A stretch of DNA of 5,178 nucleotides from Candidatus Saccharimonadota bacterium (GTDB lineage Bacteria; Patescibacteriota; Saccharimonadia; UBA4664): contig JARIHM010000129.1 of the NCBI GenBank assembly GCA_029288275.1, forward strand, positions 1 to 5,178, written 5' to 3'. Below are positions 1 to 4,861 of the stretch, piece by piece. A program made the translations under genes and the position numbers. Numbering within the stretch: the first letter of the stretch is position 1; each line of letters opens with the position of its first letter. The notes below the pieces were generated by a model, which saw only the letters and a list, made by a program, of their open reading frames with translations, had not been told where the DNA came from and did no database searches.

Positions 1-83
1 GCACCATGCTCCGCCACCCAGGCCTCAAAGGCTGGGGCGTCGGCGAAGGCGATGATTGGTAGGCCGGCTTTTAGCTCTGACAC
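1..83 (-). CDS. YdeI/OmpD-associated family protein, N-terminal fragment
   Basis: Only the first 27 complete codons are in the window; the gene runs off the left edge. The start is GTG at 83-81, chosen because a perfect AAGGAG ribosome binding site lies at 94-89, five bases upstream, and an in-frame TAA at 95-93 rules out any earlier start. The residues (SELKAGLPIIAFADAPAFEA and onward) match what is known of the N-terminus of the YdeI/OmpD-associated family, in which a hydrophobic 'LPhhxF' strand is followed by 'aFEaWl..H'. The family's biochemical role is poorly defined. The fragment is too short to see later motifs. It sits directly downstream of a predicted T-box leader, so its expression may respond to uncharged tRNA. 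The family call is by eye on 28 residues and could be wrong; the gene itself is well supported. Confidence 0.72.
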   Translation of the reverse strand, partial: MSELKAGLPIIAFADAPAFEAWVAEHG

Positions 84-88
84 GTGGG

Positions 89-94
89 CTCCTT
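89..94 (-). promoter_or_regulatory. Shine-Dalgarno AAGGAG for the GTG start at 83
   Basis: AAGGAG on the minus strand, with five bases to the GTG codon. It decides the start of the YdeI-like gene. It lies just past the poly-U tract (105-101) of the leader terminator, so it would be transcribed only on read-through. Confidence 0.75.
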
Positions 95-100
95 ACATAC

Positions 101-159
101 AAAAATCCATCTGTCTGCACGGACCCTTGCGGGCGGTACCACCGTGCTTTTCCAGATGG
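101..159 (-). terminator. Intrinsic terminator inside the T-box leader
   Basis: The arm CCATCTG (159-153) pairs with CAGATGG (113-107), with GCACGG (147-142) pairing with CCGTGC (122-117) inside, followed by ATTTTT (106-101). It ends just before the ribosome binding site of the YdeI-like gene, the position expected for an attenuator. It shares its inner helix with the antiterminator, so the switch would depend on the outer CCAUCUG/CAGAUGG arm, a slightly unusual arrangement. Confidence 0.7.
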
Positions 160-292
160 AACACTTCATTATCTCCGAGTCACGTTCGGGGCCAACGTCG
201 GGTTCTAATTTCGCCTAGTGGCGATTTCTTCCCGCAGCTTCGCGGTTGATAGCCGCTCATGCACTCTCGCGCAGTGCTTTTAACCTAATTGT
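101..292 (-). ncRNA. T-box riboswitch-like leader with intrinsic terminator
   Basis: On the minus strand the element GGUGGUACCGC at 143-133 matches the conserved T-box core that binds the tRNA 3' end. It folds as a standard antiterminator: helix ACGG (145-142) with CCGU (122-119), the 7-nt bulge UGGUACC (141-135), helix GCCC (134-131) with GGGU (126-123), and a GCAA tetraloop. The bulge UGGU would pair with ACCA, implying a tRNA with discriminator base A. A longer terminator form pairs CCAUCUG (159-153) with CAGAUGG (113-107), directly followed by AUUUUU (106-101). Upstream, 265-217 can form a stem-I-like hairpin (AGUG/CACU, internal loop, GCGGCU 256-251 with AGCUGC 239-234), and 201-177 forms another stem. 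T-boxes control aminoacyl-tRNA synthetase and amino-acid genes; the specifier codon is not certain here. The 5' limit is inferred from a possible -10 box at 304-299. Confidence 0.72.
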
Positions 293-298
293 GAGGCT

Positions 299-304
299 AT
301 AATA
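299..304 (-). promoter_or_regulatory. Possible -10 box (TATTAT) for the T-box leader
   Basis: TATTAT on the minus strand would place a transcript start near 292, just ahead of the structured leader. No convincing -35 box is visible upstream, so this is tentative. Confidence 0.3.
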
Positions 305-331
305 CCATAATCTGCTATTTCTCACTGCTTA

Positions 332-1243
332 TTAAGGGCTAATTCGGCCCACCGCCTTCACGTATGCCCGCAGTTCCCCAGCATCCATACTATCAATTCG
401 ATAGAAAATCCTTCTATGGGCAGTTCGTATTTGCAGCCTATTTATGTCATCAACTTCTTTAGATCCTAGCTTAACAATCTTATTAATGGACCCTTTGTGA
501 CTATTAAGCGCCACAACATAGCGTGACCCTAGGGGCATGCATATTTGATTAGCAGACGTAACTCCTACTCCTTCAAAAACACCCACTCGGCCACTATACG
601 AATCTCTAATTAATACTGGCGAGTCGCCAATAATGAAGGACTTGCCCTGCGGCGCAATTCCAATTTCGACACGAGATCGACGAAGATACTTATTAAACTT
701 AGTCGCCATCGTATGGACAAAATCCCTAAAACTTAAGCCATCTCCCAAGCCGATACTAAGTCCATTTCGAAAATCTCTTACAAGAAGCATTGTGTCAGCC
801 AGACTGGGATCAGGGTTTACTTCTCGTTTATACGCTGCCATGAGCTTACCATTAGGCCGCCACGCCTCTGCACCCTTCACCCAGCTATCTCGCTCGCGAC
901 CCTCTTCCCAAAGCCGATATACGTTATAGCTTCGAACGGCGTGTAAGGACATAAACAACTTGATTAAATCAGCCCTATACGATTCCCTTGCGGAAAAGAT
1001 AGTTCCGGCTTGCAGACTAGCAAAAACTTCTGGCATGCGTTTTTCTATTTTTGCCCACCTATTCTCTGATTTATTTTGATCAACTGGGATAAAATCACGG
1101 ATAAACGCCTCGCCTTCAGCCACCGACGTACGGATTTTACCGTCCGAAAGCTCGAGCACGCCAATGAGACCCTCCGTGTTGTTTAGCTCGCGCAACAGAA
1201 CTGCCGATACTAAGTGCTGGCGGTGAGTTATTTGTTCATCCAT
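332..1243 (-). CDS. DUF4238-like protein
   Basis: A 303-residue soluble protein with no signal peptide or membrane segment. Its pattern resembles the DUF4238 family: 'RQHLVSAVLLREL' at about 8-20 near the N-terminus, a central helical part (about 85-110), a 'FIIGDSPVLI' segment at 203-212 and 'ICMPLGSRYVVAL' at 234-246, then a final 'INRLQIRTAHRRIFYR' helix (267-282). The family has no established activity that I know of; the strongly kept GDSP segment could be part of an active or binding site, which is inference. The ATG at 1243 has no ribosome binding site; TATCAT at 1256-1251 ends eight bases before it, suggesting a leaderless mRNA. It is transcribed away from the DUF4209 gene across a 111-bp spacer, and ends 22 bp before the probable promoter of the T-box leader with no evident terminator. 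Family assignment is by motif impression; the gene is secure. Confidence 0.78.
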   Translation of the reverse strand: MDEQITHRQHLVSAVLLRELNNTEGLIGVLELSDGKIRTSVAEGEAFIRDFIPVDQNKSENRWAKIEKRMPEVFASLQAGTIFSARESYRADLIKLFMSLHAVRSYNVYRLWEEGRERDSWVKGAEAWRPNGKLMAAYKREVNPDPSLADTMLLVRDFRNGLSIGLGDGLSFRDFVHTMATKFNKYLRRSRVEIGIAPQGKSFIIGDSPVLIRDSYSGRVGVFEGVGVTSANQICMPLGSRYVVALNSHKGSINKIVKLGSKEVDDINRLQIRTAHRRIFYRIDSMDAGELRAYVKAVGRISP

Positions 1244-1250
1244 TAAACCA

Positions 1251-1256
1251 ATGATA
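1251..1256 (-). promoter_or_regulatory. -10 box TATCAT for the DUF4238-like gene, leaderless start
   Basis: TATCAT on the minus strand ends eight bases before the A of the ATG at 1243, so transcription would begin at or next to the start codon. No -35 box of good quality is seen in the spacer upstream. Confidence 0.5.
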
Positions 1257-1342
1257 ACTCACGGCAAAACGACTAACGTCTTAGCGCAGTAGAGCCTCAG
1301 CAACCTCATGTGCTCCGCTAACAAAAGAAAGAGCATGGAGCG

Positions 1343-1348
1343 TATAAT
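1343..1348 (+). promoter_or_regulatory. -10 box TATAAT for the DUF4209 gene, leaderless start
   Basis: A perfect TATAAT ends seven bases before the A of the ATG at 1355, matching the usual distance from -10 box to transcript start. There is no room for a ribosome binding site, so a leaderless mRNA is likely. A short TGCTC (1311-1315) / GAGCA (1331-1335) inverted repeat lies just upstream and might bind a regulator, but it is too short to call. Confidence 0.6.
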
Positions 1349-1354
1349 TGCTTC

Positions 1355-3067
1355 ATGCACCCTAATCAAATTAATGACATCATCAATCGCATAGCAGCCG
1401 AAATTGCAGGACAAAAACCTGCGATGATTGATCTGATTGGGGACCAATTACGACGCACTCCGGACATCAAGGATGCGCCAAACAACCCTGCGGTGTATGG
1501 GCTCATGTATGTGGAAGTCTCAGCAGACCAGAAAGAAAAGCGAGAGCAGTATGGTTTCTTCGCCCCAGTGTTCGAGTTTCCCGAAGGTGTATACCCAAAA
1601 CCAATTGCTACCACAACAGAAGCAGAATACAGCAAGTGGAAGGCCTTAGCGGAAGCAGTTACTGAGCCGCACTCTAAGGCAAGATATGCGGATTTGCTGG
1701 TTGAGCGACTACCTAACAGCCGAGAACGTTTCGATTACGCCAAAGCCGCCATAGCTGCTTATCGTGAATTTGCAAACTCCAACTGGCCGCATGATCTCGA
1801 CCGTAAAAATGCACTTGTGCGAGCTTATGAACTTGCAAAGATGTTCAAAAACGCCGCCGCCGTTGAATCAATATCGGCAGAGATGCTGACTATAGCCAGG
1901 TCAAGTCTTGAAAGCGACGAAAACGCACCGGGTGTAAGTATGCCTCTGCTTGAATTGCTTGCAGAAGCACGGCCCACAGATACCACTGAAATCATTCGGT
2001 TAAACAACGTTGCGATCAAAAAGTATGTCAGCAACGCCTTCGCCATTGATTCTGCCCACCACATTCAAGAACTGCTCACCCCGGCTGACAAGCGATCGGA
2101 TTTATATCGAGAGCAAGCACAGTATTTTTACGACGAAGCGATCGCGCTGCCGGATGGACTTCAGAAGCTCTACCAGCTCCATAAGACTGAGGCGTTTGCA
2201 GAGCTACATGGCCTGAAAGATATTGTCGCCAATGCAATATCAGCCTCTGAAGCTATGCCATTTGAGAGTCTCGGGATGAAGGAGCACTCGCAGTCCTTTG
2301 AGATACCTGCTGAGAAATTAGAGGCTTTCGCCAAATCCGTTGCCGGTAACGATGGCCTTCTAACGGCCCTGATTCGGCTTGGCACCCGAAAACTCATGCA
2401 GCCGTATGAGGAAAATAAGAAGCAGGCCGAGAAGCAAGCTATTGATCACCCAATGCTCATGCTGTTTAGCTCGTTCAACATGGGAGAAGCCAATAGCATT
2501 ATCAACTCGCCTGAATCACAAGAGGAAAAACTCAATAGCAGCATAGTTGAAAATGAGCGGCTGCAAATAATGTACTCCAGCGTGTACGTGATGCATGCCA
2601 TAAATAAGATCATCGAGCAGTATAGCCCAGATCAAGATGCTTGGGCTGTAGCTTTCGAGAGTAGTTTGATTGACGCCAACGAAGCCAGAGCCATAGCTCG
2701 CGGCATTATGCACTATGCTAATAATGATGCAGATTCAGCCGTAAAGTGTCTTTCACCCGTTGCCGAACGACTCGTCCGTCAGGCGGCTCGGTCGGTGGGT
2801 ATACCAACAACAAAGCTGCCAAATGCAAAACGTCACCAACCGGGCGGCGTTAAAGGGCTGGGCGAGATCTTAAGCACGATGAAAGGCTTCATGACCGACG
2901 AAGACCTCCGGCGCTACTGGTGCAATAGCCTTGTTGACGTGGAGGGTTATAATATCCGCAACCGCTCAGGTCACGGATTAACTCTAGATTTCAGCAAATC
3001 AGATGCTGCAATAGTGATCCATATTCTATGTACTATTCTGATTCTTACTACTCAGAAGAAAAGTTAA
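1355..3067 (+). CDS. DUF4209 (HEPN-like, RNxxxHG) protein, candidate RNase
   Basis: A 570-residue, mostly helical, soluble protein. The C-terminal part, about residues 470-550, fits the DUF4209 domain: a helix 'ERLVRQAARSVGI' (471-483), a 'GLGEIL' segment (501-506), then 'DVEGYNIRNRSGHG' with R535-N536 and H540-G541. The RNxxxHG motif is the known mark of DUF4209 and equals the Rx4H signature of HEPN domains, many of which are metal-independent RNases; the human DUF4209 protein ERMARD is linked to RNA degradation. RNase activity here is inference. A hydrophobic stretch (about 550-565) closes the protein and is probably the last core helix rather than a membrane anchor. The long N-terminal region (1-460) shows no motif I recognise and may be a helical-repeat sensor. 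The gene is divergent from the DUF4238-like gene, starts without a ribosome binding site, and ends with TAA 30 bp before the VOC gene. Confidence 0.85.
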   Translation: MHPNQINDIINRIAAEIAGQKPAMIDLIGDQLRRTPDIKDAPNNPAVYGLMYVEVSADQKEKREQYGFFAPVFEFPEGVYPKPIATTTEAEYSKWKALAEAVTEPHSKARYADLLVERLPNSRERFDYAKAAIAAYREFANSNWPHDLDRKNALVRAYELAKMFKNAAAVESISAEMLTIARSSLESDENAPGVSMPLLELLAEARPTDTTEIIRLNNVAIKKYVSNAFAIDSAHHIQELLTPADKRSDLYREQAQYFYDEAIALPDGLQKLYQLHKTEAFAELHGLKDIVANAISASEAMPFESLGMKEHSQSFEIPAEKLEAFAKSVAGNDGLLTALIRLGTRKLMQPYEENKKQAEKQAIDHPMLMLFSSFNMGEANSIINSPESQEEKLNSSIVENERLQIMYSSVYVMHAINKIIEQYSPDQDAWAVAFESSLIDANEARAIARGIMHYANNDADSAVKCLSPVAERLVRQAARSVGIPTTKLPNAKRHQPGGVKGLGEILSTMKGFMTDEDLRRYWCNSLVDVEGYNIRNRSGHGLTLDFSKSDAAIVIHILCTILILTTQKKS

Positions 3068-3072
3068 TACAC

Positions 3073-3078
3073 TATAAT
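3073..3078 (+). promoter_or_regulatory. -10 box TATAAT for the VOC gene
   Basis: A perfect TATAAT begins five bases after the stop codon of the DUF4209 gene, giving a start near 3085 and a short leader. No good -35 box is visible; it would fall inside the end of the DUF4209 gene. This suggests that the VOC gene has its own promoter rather than relying on read-through. Confidence 0.55.
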
Positions 3079-3085
3079 CACCCAA

Positions 3086-3090
3086 AAGGA
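3086..3090 (+). promoter_or_regulatory. Ribosome binding site AAGGA for the VOC gene
   Basis: AAGGA lies seven bases before the ATG at 3098 and fixes that start. It contrasts with the two genes upstream, which lack such a site. Confidence 0.65.
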
Positions 3091-3097
3091 CCACCCC

Positions 3098-3460
3098 ATG
3101 ACCAACCCCCTCATCACCGGCATCGGCGGCGTTTTCTTCCGCGCCAAGGACCCCGCCGCGCTCGCCCAGTGGTACGACGACCACTTTGGCATTACCGCCA
3201 TGAGCGAGACTCAGCCCGATCCCTGGCAGCAAGCCGCCGGCCCGACCGTGTTTGCACCGTTTGCGACCGATAGCGATTATTATCCGGCCCACCAGCAGGT
3301 GATGCTCAATTTCCGCGTGTCCGACCTCGACCAGTTGCTGGAGCAGCTGCGGGCGGCCGGCGTGCGGATCGATGACAACCGCCAGGAGGCCGACTTTGGC
3401 CGGTTTGCCTGGGTGTACGATCCCGAGGGCAATAAGGTGGAGCTGTGGGAGCCGCTTTAG
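3098..3460 (+). CDS. VOC-superfamily (glyoxalase/bleomycin-resistance fold) protein
   Basis: A 120-residue single-domain protein of the vicinal oxygen chelate superfamily, the usual length for the family's small stand-alone members. Visible family features are 'GIGGVFFRAKDPAALAQWY' (8-26), the second module 'VMLNFRVSDLDQLLEQLRAAGV' (68-89) and the C-terminal 'GRFAWVYDPEGNKVELWEP' (101-119), in which E115 is the expected metal ligand. Related proteins act on small electrophiles or bind antibiotics; the substrate cannot be told here, and N71 stands where many glyoxalases have a histidine or glutamine ligand. It has its own -10 box and ribosome binding site and looks more GC-rich than the two genes before it. 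Its stop lies three bases from the stop of the convergent membrane gene. The last 47 bases are repeated in degraded form at 4540-4586. Confidence 0.93.
   Translation: MTNPLITGIGGVFFRAKDPAALAQWYDDHFGITAMSETQPDPWQQAAGPTVFAPFATDSDYYPAHQQVMLNFRVSDLDQLLEQLRAAGVRIDDNRQEADFGRFAWVYDPEGNKVELWEPL
3414..3460 (+). repeat. Direct repeat, copy 1: 3' end of the VOC gene
   Basis: The first 21 bases (3414-3434) are identical to 4540-4560; after one extra base here (3435), 17 of the next 19 bases (3436-3454) match 4561-4579. Homology stops sharply on the 5' side at 3414. Copy 1 is the intact coding end of the VOC gene. With copy 2 it brackets about 1.1 kb holding two genes. Confidence 0.85.
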
Positions 3461-3463
3461 AAG

Positions 3464-3775
3464 CTAGTTAGCGTGCGTCATGTTATAGACCGCATTCATG
3501 TCGATCCATAAGCCGATCATATAAGACACGACGATGATCGCAATTATGATGCAAGCCTTCAACCAAAATCGCGCCTTCCACTTGTTCAAGAACAGCCAAA
3601 TACCAGTGTAGGCAAGGACGAAAGCTACAGGGAACGCCACCGCTGCGATAACAAGAGGGCCCTCGTGCGAAAAAATGCTACGTACGACAATGCCGACGAG
3701 CCGGTTGATCAAGAATAAGCACCAATAGTAAGCAAAGATTACGGTCGCAAAGTCTTTAATGAATTTGTTGAGCAT
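3464..3775 (-). CDS. Small three-helix membrane protein, function unknown
   Basis: A 103-residue protein I do not recognise. It has three likely membrane helices at about 10-33, 40-63 and 72-91, with basic residues between helices 2 and 3 (NKWKAR, 64-69) suggesting that this loop is cytoplasmic. No catalytic motif or signal peptide is seen. The ATG at 3775 has no ribosome binding site; a TACAAT box at 3805-3800 with a poor -35 (TTAAGC, 3827-3822, 16-bp spacer) would give a leader of about 18 bases. The gene is convergent with the VOC gene, only three bases between stops, and lies downstream of the DUF2690 terminator, so it is probably transcribed alone. The hydrophobic pattern makes a real gene likely despite its small size. 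Confidence 0.72.
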   Translation of the reverse strand: MLNKFIKDFATVIFAYYWCLFLINRLVGIVVRSIFSHEGPLVIAAVAFPVAFVLAYTGIWLFLNKWKARFWLKACIIIAIIVVSYMIGLWIDMNAVYNMTHAN

Positions 3776-3799
3776 GAATGAGAATTAGCTGCTTTAATT

Positions 3800-3827
3800 A
3801 TTGTAATGTTAGCAAGTTTAAGCTTAA
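3800..3827 (-). promoter_or_regulatory. Possible promoter of the three-helix membrane gene
   Basis: TACAAT at 3805-3800 with TTAAGC at 3827-3822, spaced by 16 bp, on the minus strand. The -10 box is good and the -35 weak. It lies after the terminator of the upstream DUF2690 gene, so a separate promoter is needed there. Confidence 0.4.
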
Positions 3828-3850
3828 TTGACCAACTACTGAGCGATGGT

Positions 3851-3887
3851 AAATAAAAGAGGTTCGAAGGCTATGTCTTCGAACCTC
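3851..3887 (-). terminator. Intrinsic terminator of the DUF2690 gene
   Basis: A perfect 11-bp inverted repeat, GAGGTTCGAAG (3859-3869) and CTTCGAACCTC (3877-3887), with a 7-nt loop. On the minus strand it is followed by TTTTATTT (3858-3851). It lies 21 bases after the stop codon at 3909. On the plus strand no T-run follows, so it works for the minus strand only. Confidence 0.88.
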
Positions 3888-3908
3888 GATGACCACTACG
3901 CTTGTGGC

Positions 3909-4457
3909 TTAGGCGCAAGGTCCCCAGTACCAGCCTCGGGACTCGGGGCCGTTACCGTTCAGTGTCCTCGTGTAAGGCTCAACGCCCGTGCAAGCCGTAC
4001 CACGACCATCCACCATCTTGGACCAGAAGCTACAGGTTGAAAATGGCGCAGCTTCGCAGGTGGGATACCTCTGCACCGGTTGCTGACTGACTCCGCCAGG
4101 GTTCCAGGCTGTGACGCGACCACCATAAGGTGTGGGCTGATTGTAGTTCCAGAGCGCAATATAGCGCGAACCTGAGGCAGTAGAGAACCGCCCCCAGTTT
4201 GCCTTGCAGCTGGGTGAATACCGCAAGTCAAGCTGCCCAAGATATAGCGCGGCATCGTTGATTGCGATCGAGTACACCGTGTAGGCATCGCCGTCGCAAC
4301 GACCAGTAGGATCAAGTCCGGTACACGATGCGCCGTAGCATCCTCCCGTGGCGGCACTGGCAGGGACCGCCGGTACCGCGAACATCGCAAGACCGAGCGC
4401 TACAATAAGCGCGCTCACAAGTCGCAACAGGCGACTTGACGGCCTTTTGGCCGACAT
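3909..4457 (-). CDS. Secreted DUF2690 family protein
   Basis: A 182-residue precursor. A Sec signal peptide is clear: basic start (KRPSSRLLR), hydrophobic core at about 13-31 and an AXA-type cleavage site after 'VPASA' at residue 35. The mature part begins with 'GCYGASCTGLDP' (39-50), the hallmark of DUF2690, and continues with the family's 'LDLRYSPSCKANWGRF' (76-91). Eight cysteines remain after cleavage (40, 45, 54, 84, 134, 142, 156, 181), enough for four disulfides, as expected for an exported protein. The family is common in actinobacteria and its role is unknown. The C-terminal half beyond about 130 is richer in cysteine than I recall for the family. The ATG at 4457 has an AGAGGGGG ribosome binding site five bases upstream. 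It has its own terminator and stands as a single unit. Confidence 0.88.
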   Translation of the reverse strand: MSAKRPSSRLLRLVSALIVALGLAMFAVPAVPASAATGGCYGASCTGLDPTGRCDGDAYTVYSIAINDAALYLGQLDLRYSPSCKANWGRFSTASGSRYIALWNYNQPTPYGGRVTAWNPGGVSQQPVQRYPTCEAAPFSTCSFWSKMVDGRGTACTGVEPYTRTLNGNGPESRGWYWGPCA

Positions 4458-4462
4458 GGGTA

Positions 4463-4470
4463 CCCCCTCT
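4463..4470 (-). promoter_or_regulatory. Ribosome binding site AGAGGGGG of the DUF2690 gene
   Basis: A G-rich Shine-Dalgarno on the minus strand, five bases before the ATG at 4457, which supports that start and the full signal peptide. Confidence 0.65.
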
Positions 4471-4479
4471 AAGGGTCCA

Positions 4480-4503
4480 GATATATTGGCTCACAAGAGC
4501 CAA
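4480..4503 (-). promoter_or_regulatory. Possible -10 box with adjoining inverted-repeat operator
   Basis: TTGGCTC (4503-4497) and GAGCCAA (4492-4486) form a perfect 7-bp inverted repeat with a 4-base spacer, ending exactly where a -10-like TATATC (4485-4480) begins on the minus strand. A dyad in the -35/-10 spacer is a classic repressor site. The -35 (TAATTT, 4508-4503) is poor, so the promoter is uncertain. The dyad could also be a simple hairpin. Confidence 0.4.
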
Positions 4504-4539
4504 AATTAGCTTAACTCAAGGTGAGAGCAGGGTCAATTC

Positions 4540-4586
4540 TGTACGATCCCGAGGGCAATAGGTGGAGTTGTGGCAGCCGGTGGGTT
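4540..4586 (+). pseudogene. Degraded 3' end of a VOC gene (direct repeat, copy 2)
   Basis: This repeats the last 47 bases of the intact VOC gene at 3414-3460: 21 identical bases, then a one-base deletion, then 17 of 19 matching bases, then divergent sequence that still ends in TTAG. The deletion shifts the frame, so it cannot code for the YDPEGNKVELWE end. Nothing of the first 100 or so residues of a VOC protein is present upstream. It is either the relic of a tandem VOC copy or the displaced gene end left by an insertion. Confidence 0.8.
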
Positions 4587-4588
4587 AG

Positions 4589-4594
4589 TATAAA
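4589..4594 (+). promoter_or_regulatory. Possible -10 box TATAAA for the two-helix membrane gene
   Basis: TATAAA ends three bases before the ATG at 4598, so a transcript from it would start at about the ATG or slightly inside it. No ribosome binding site is visible. Either the mRNA is leaderless or it comes from further upstream; a weak TTGTGG (4569-4574) stands in the -35 region. Confidence 0.3.
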
Positions 4595-4597
4595 AAC

Positions 4598-4852
4598 ATG
4601 AAATTACTCAACGTCCGCTTCTTTGCCGGTACGCTCCTTGTTGGCCTGGGCTCGCTCAGCGTGGTCATAGCTGTCCTATCAATATTGCCGCCCGATAACA
4701 ATATTCTTCTCGGAATCATCCTAGGCTTGGTGAGTATCGTACTTATATTCTTAGGCTCTAAGTACGTGAAAGACGCTCCTCCGCCAGCCTCCAAAACAGC
4801 CATCGATACCCTGCGCCAAGCTGGCATGCTTGGTAAAAATCGCAAAAACTAA
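4598..4852 (+). CDS. Small two-helix membrane protein, function unknown
   Basis: An 84-residue protein I do not recognise. Two hydrophobic helices are visible, about 9-29 and 35-53, joined by a short 'PPDN' turn, followed by a charged, proline-containing tail (54-84, with PPP at 61-63 and a basic end GKNRKN) that is probably cytoplasmic. The opposite strand is also open over much of this stretch, but the regular helix-turn-helix hydrophobicity favours the plus-strand reading. The start lies 11 bases after the degraded VOC relic, which suggests that the gene once followed a VOC gene directly. No ribosome binding site is seen at the ATG. Confidence 0.68.
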   Translation: MKLLNVRFFAGTLLVGLGSLSVVIAVLSILPPDNNILLGIILGLVSIVLIFLGSKYVKDAPPPASKTAIDTLRQAGMLGKNRKN

Positions 4853-4861
4853 GCTTACATG

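Noticed and set aside
52..249. Plus-strand open frame of 65 codons
   Set aside because: It runs antisense to the YdeI-like start and through the T-box leader, has no ribosome binding site and no protein-like pattern.
633..929. Plus-strand open frame of 98 codons
   Set aside because: It lies wholly inside the DUF4238-like gene on the opposite strand and is low in protein-like features, with many Arg, Ser and Pro residues.
1259..1447. Minus-strand open frame of 62 codons across the divergent spacer
   Set aside because: It overlaps the DUF4209 start and both leaderless promoters; no ribosome binding site supports it.
3026..3292. Minus-strand open frame of 88 codons over the start of the VOC gene
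   Set aside because: It is glycine- and valine-rich, as expected from reading a GC-rich gene backwards, and overlaps a well-supported VOC gene.
3859..3887. The GGTTCGAA stretch as part of a tRNA gene
   Set aside because: The T-loop-like GGTTCGAA is only one arm of a perfect hairpin; no anticodon arm, D arm or acceptor stem can be built around it.
3959..4390. Minus-strand open frame of 143 codons in another frame of the DUF2690 gene
   Set aside because: The overlapping frame has a signal peptide, the DUF2690 motif and a ribosome binding site; this one has none.
332..4600. CRISPR array, insertion sequence ends or a transposase
   Set aside because: No regularly spaced repeats, no terminal inverted repeats and no transposase or integrase-like protein were found; the only direct repeat is the VOC 3' end pair.
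4585..4845. Minus-strand open frame of 86 codons opposite the two-helix membrane gene
   Set aside because: The plus strand gives two clean membrane helices with a charged tail, while this frame is a mix of basic and serine residues; it also starts within the other gene's tail without a ribosome binding site.
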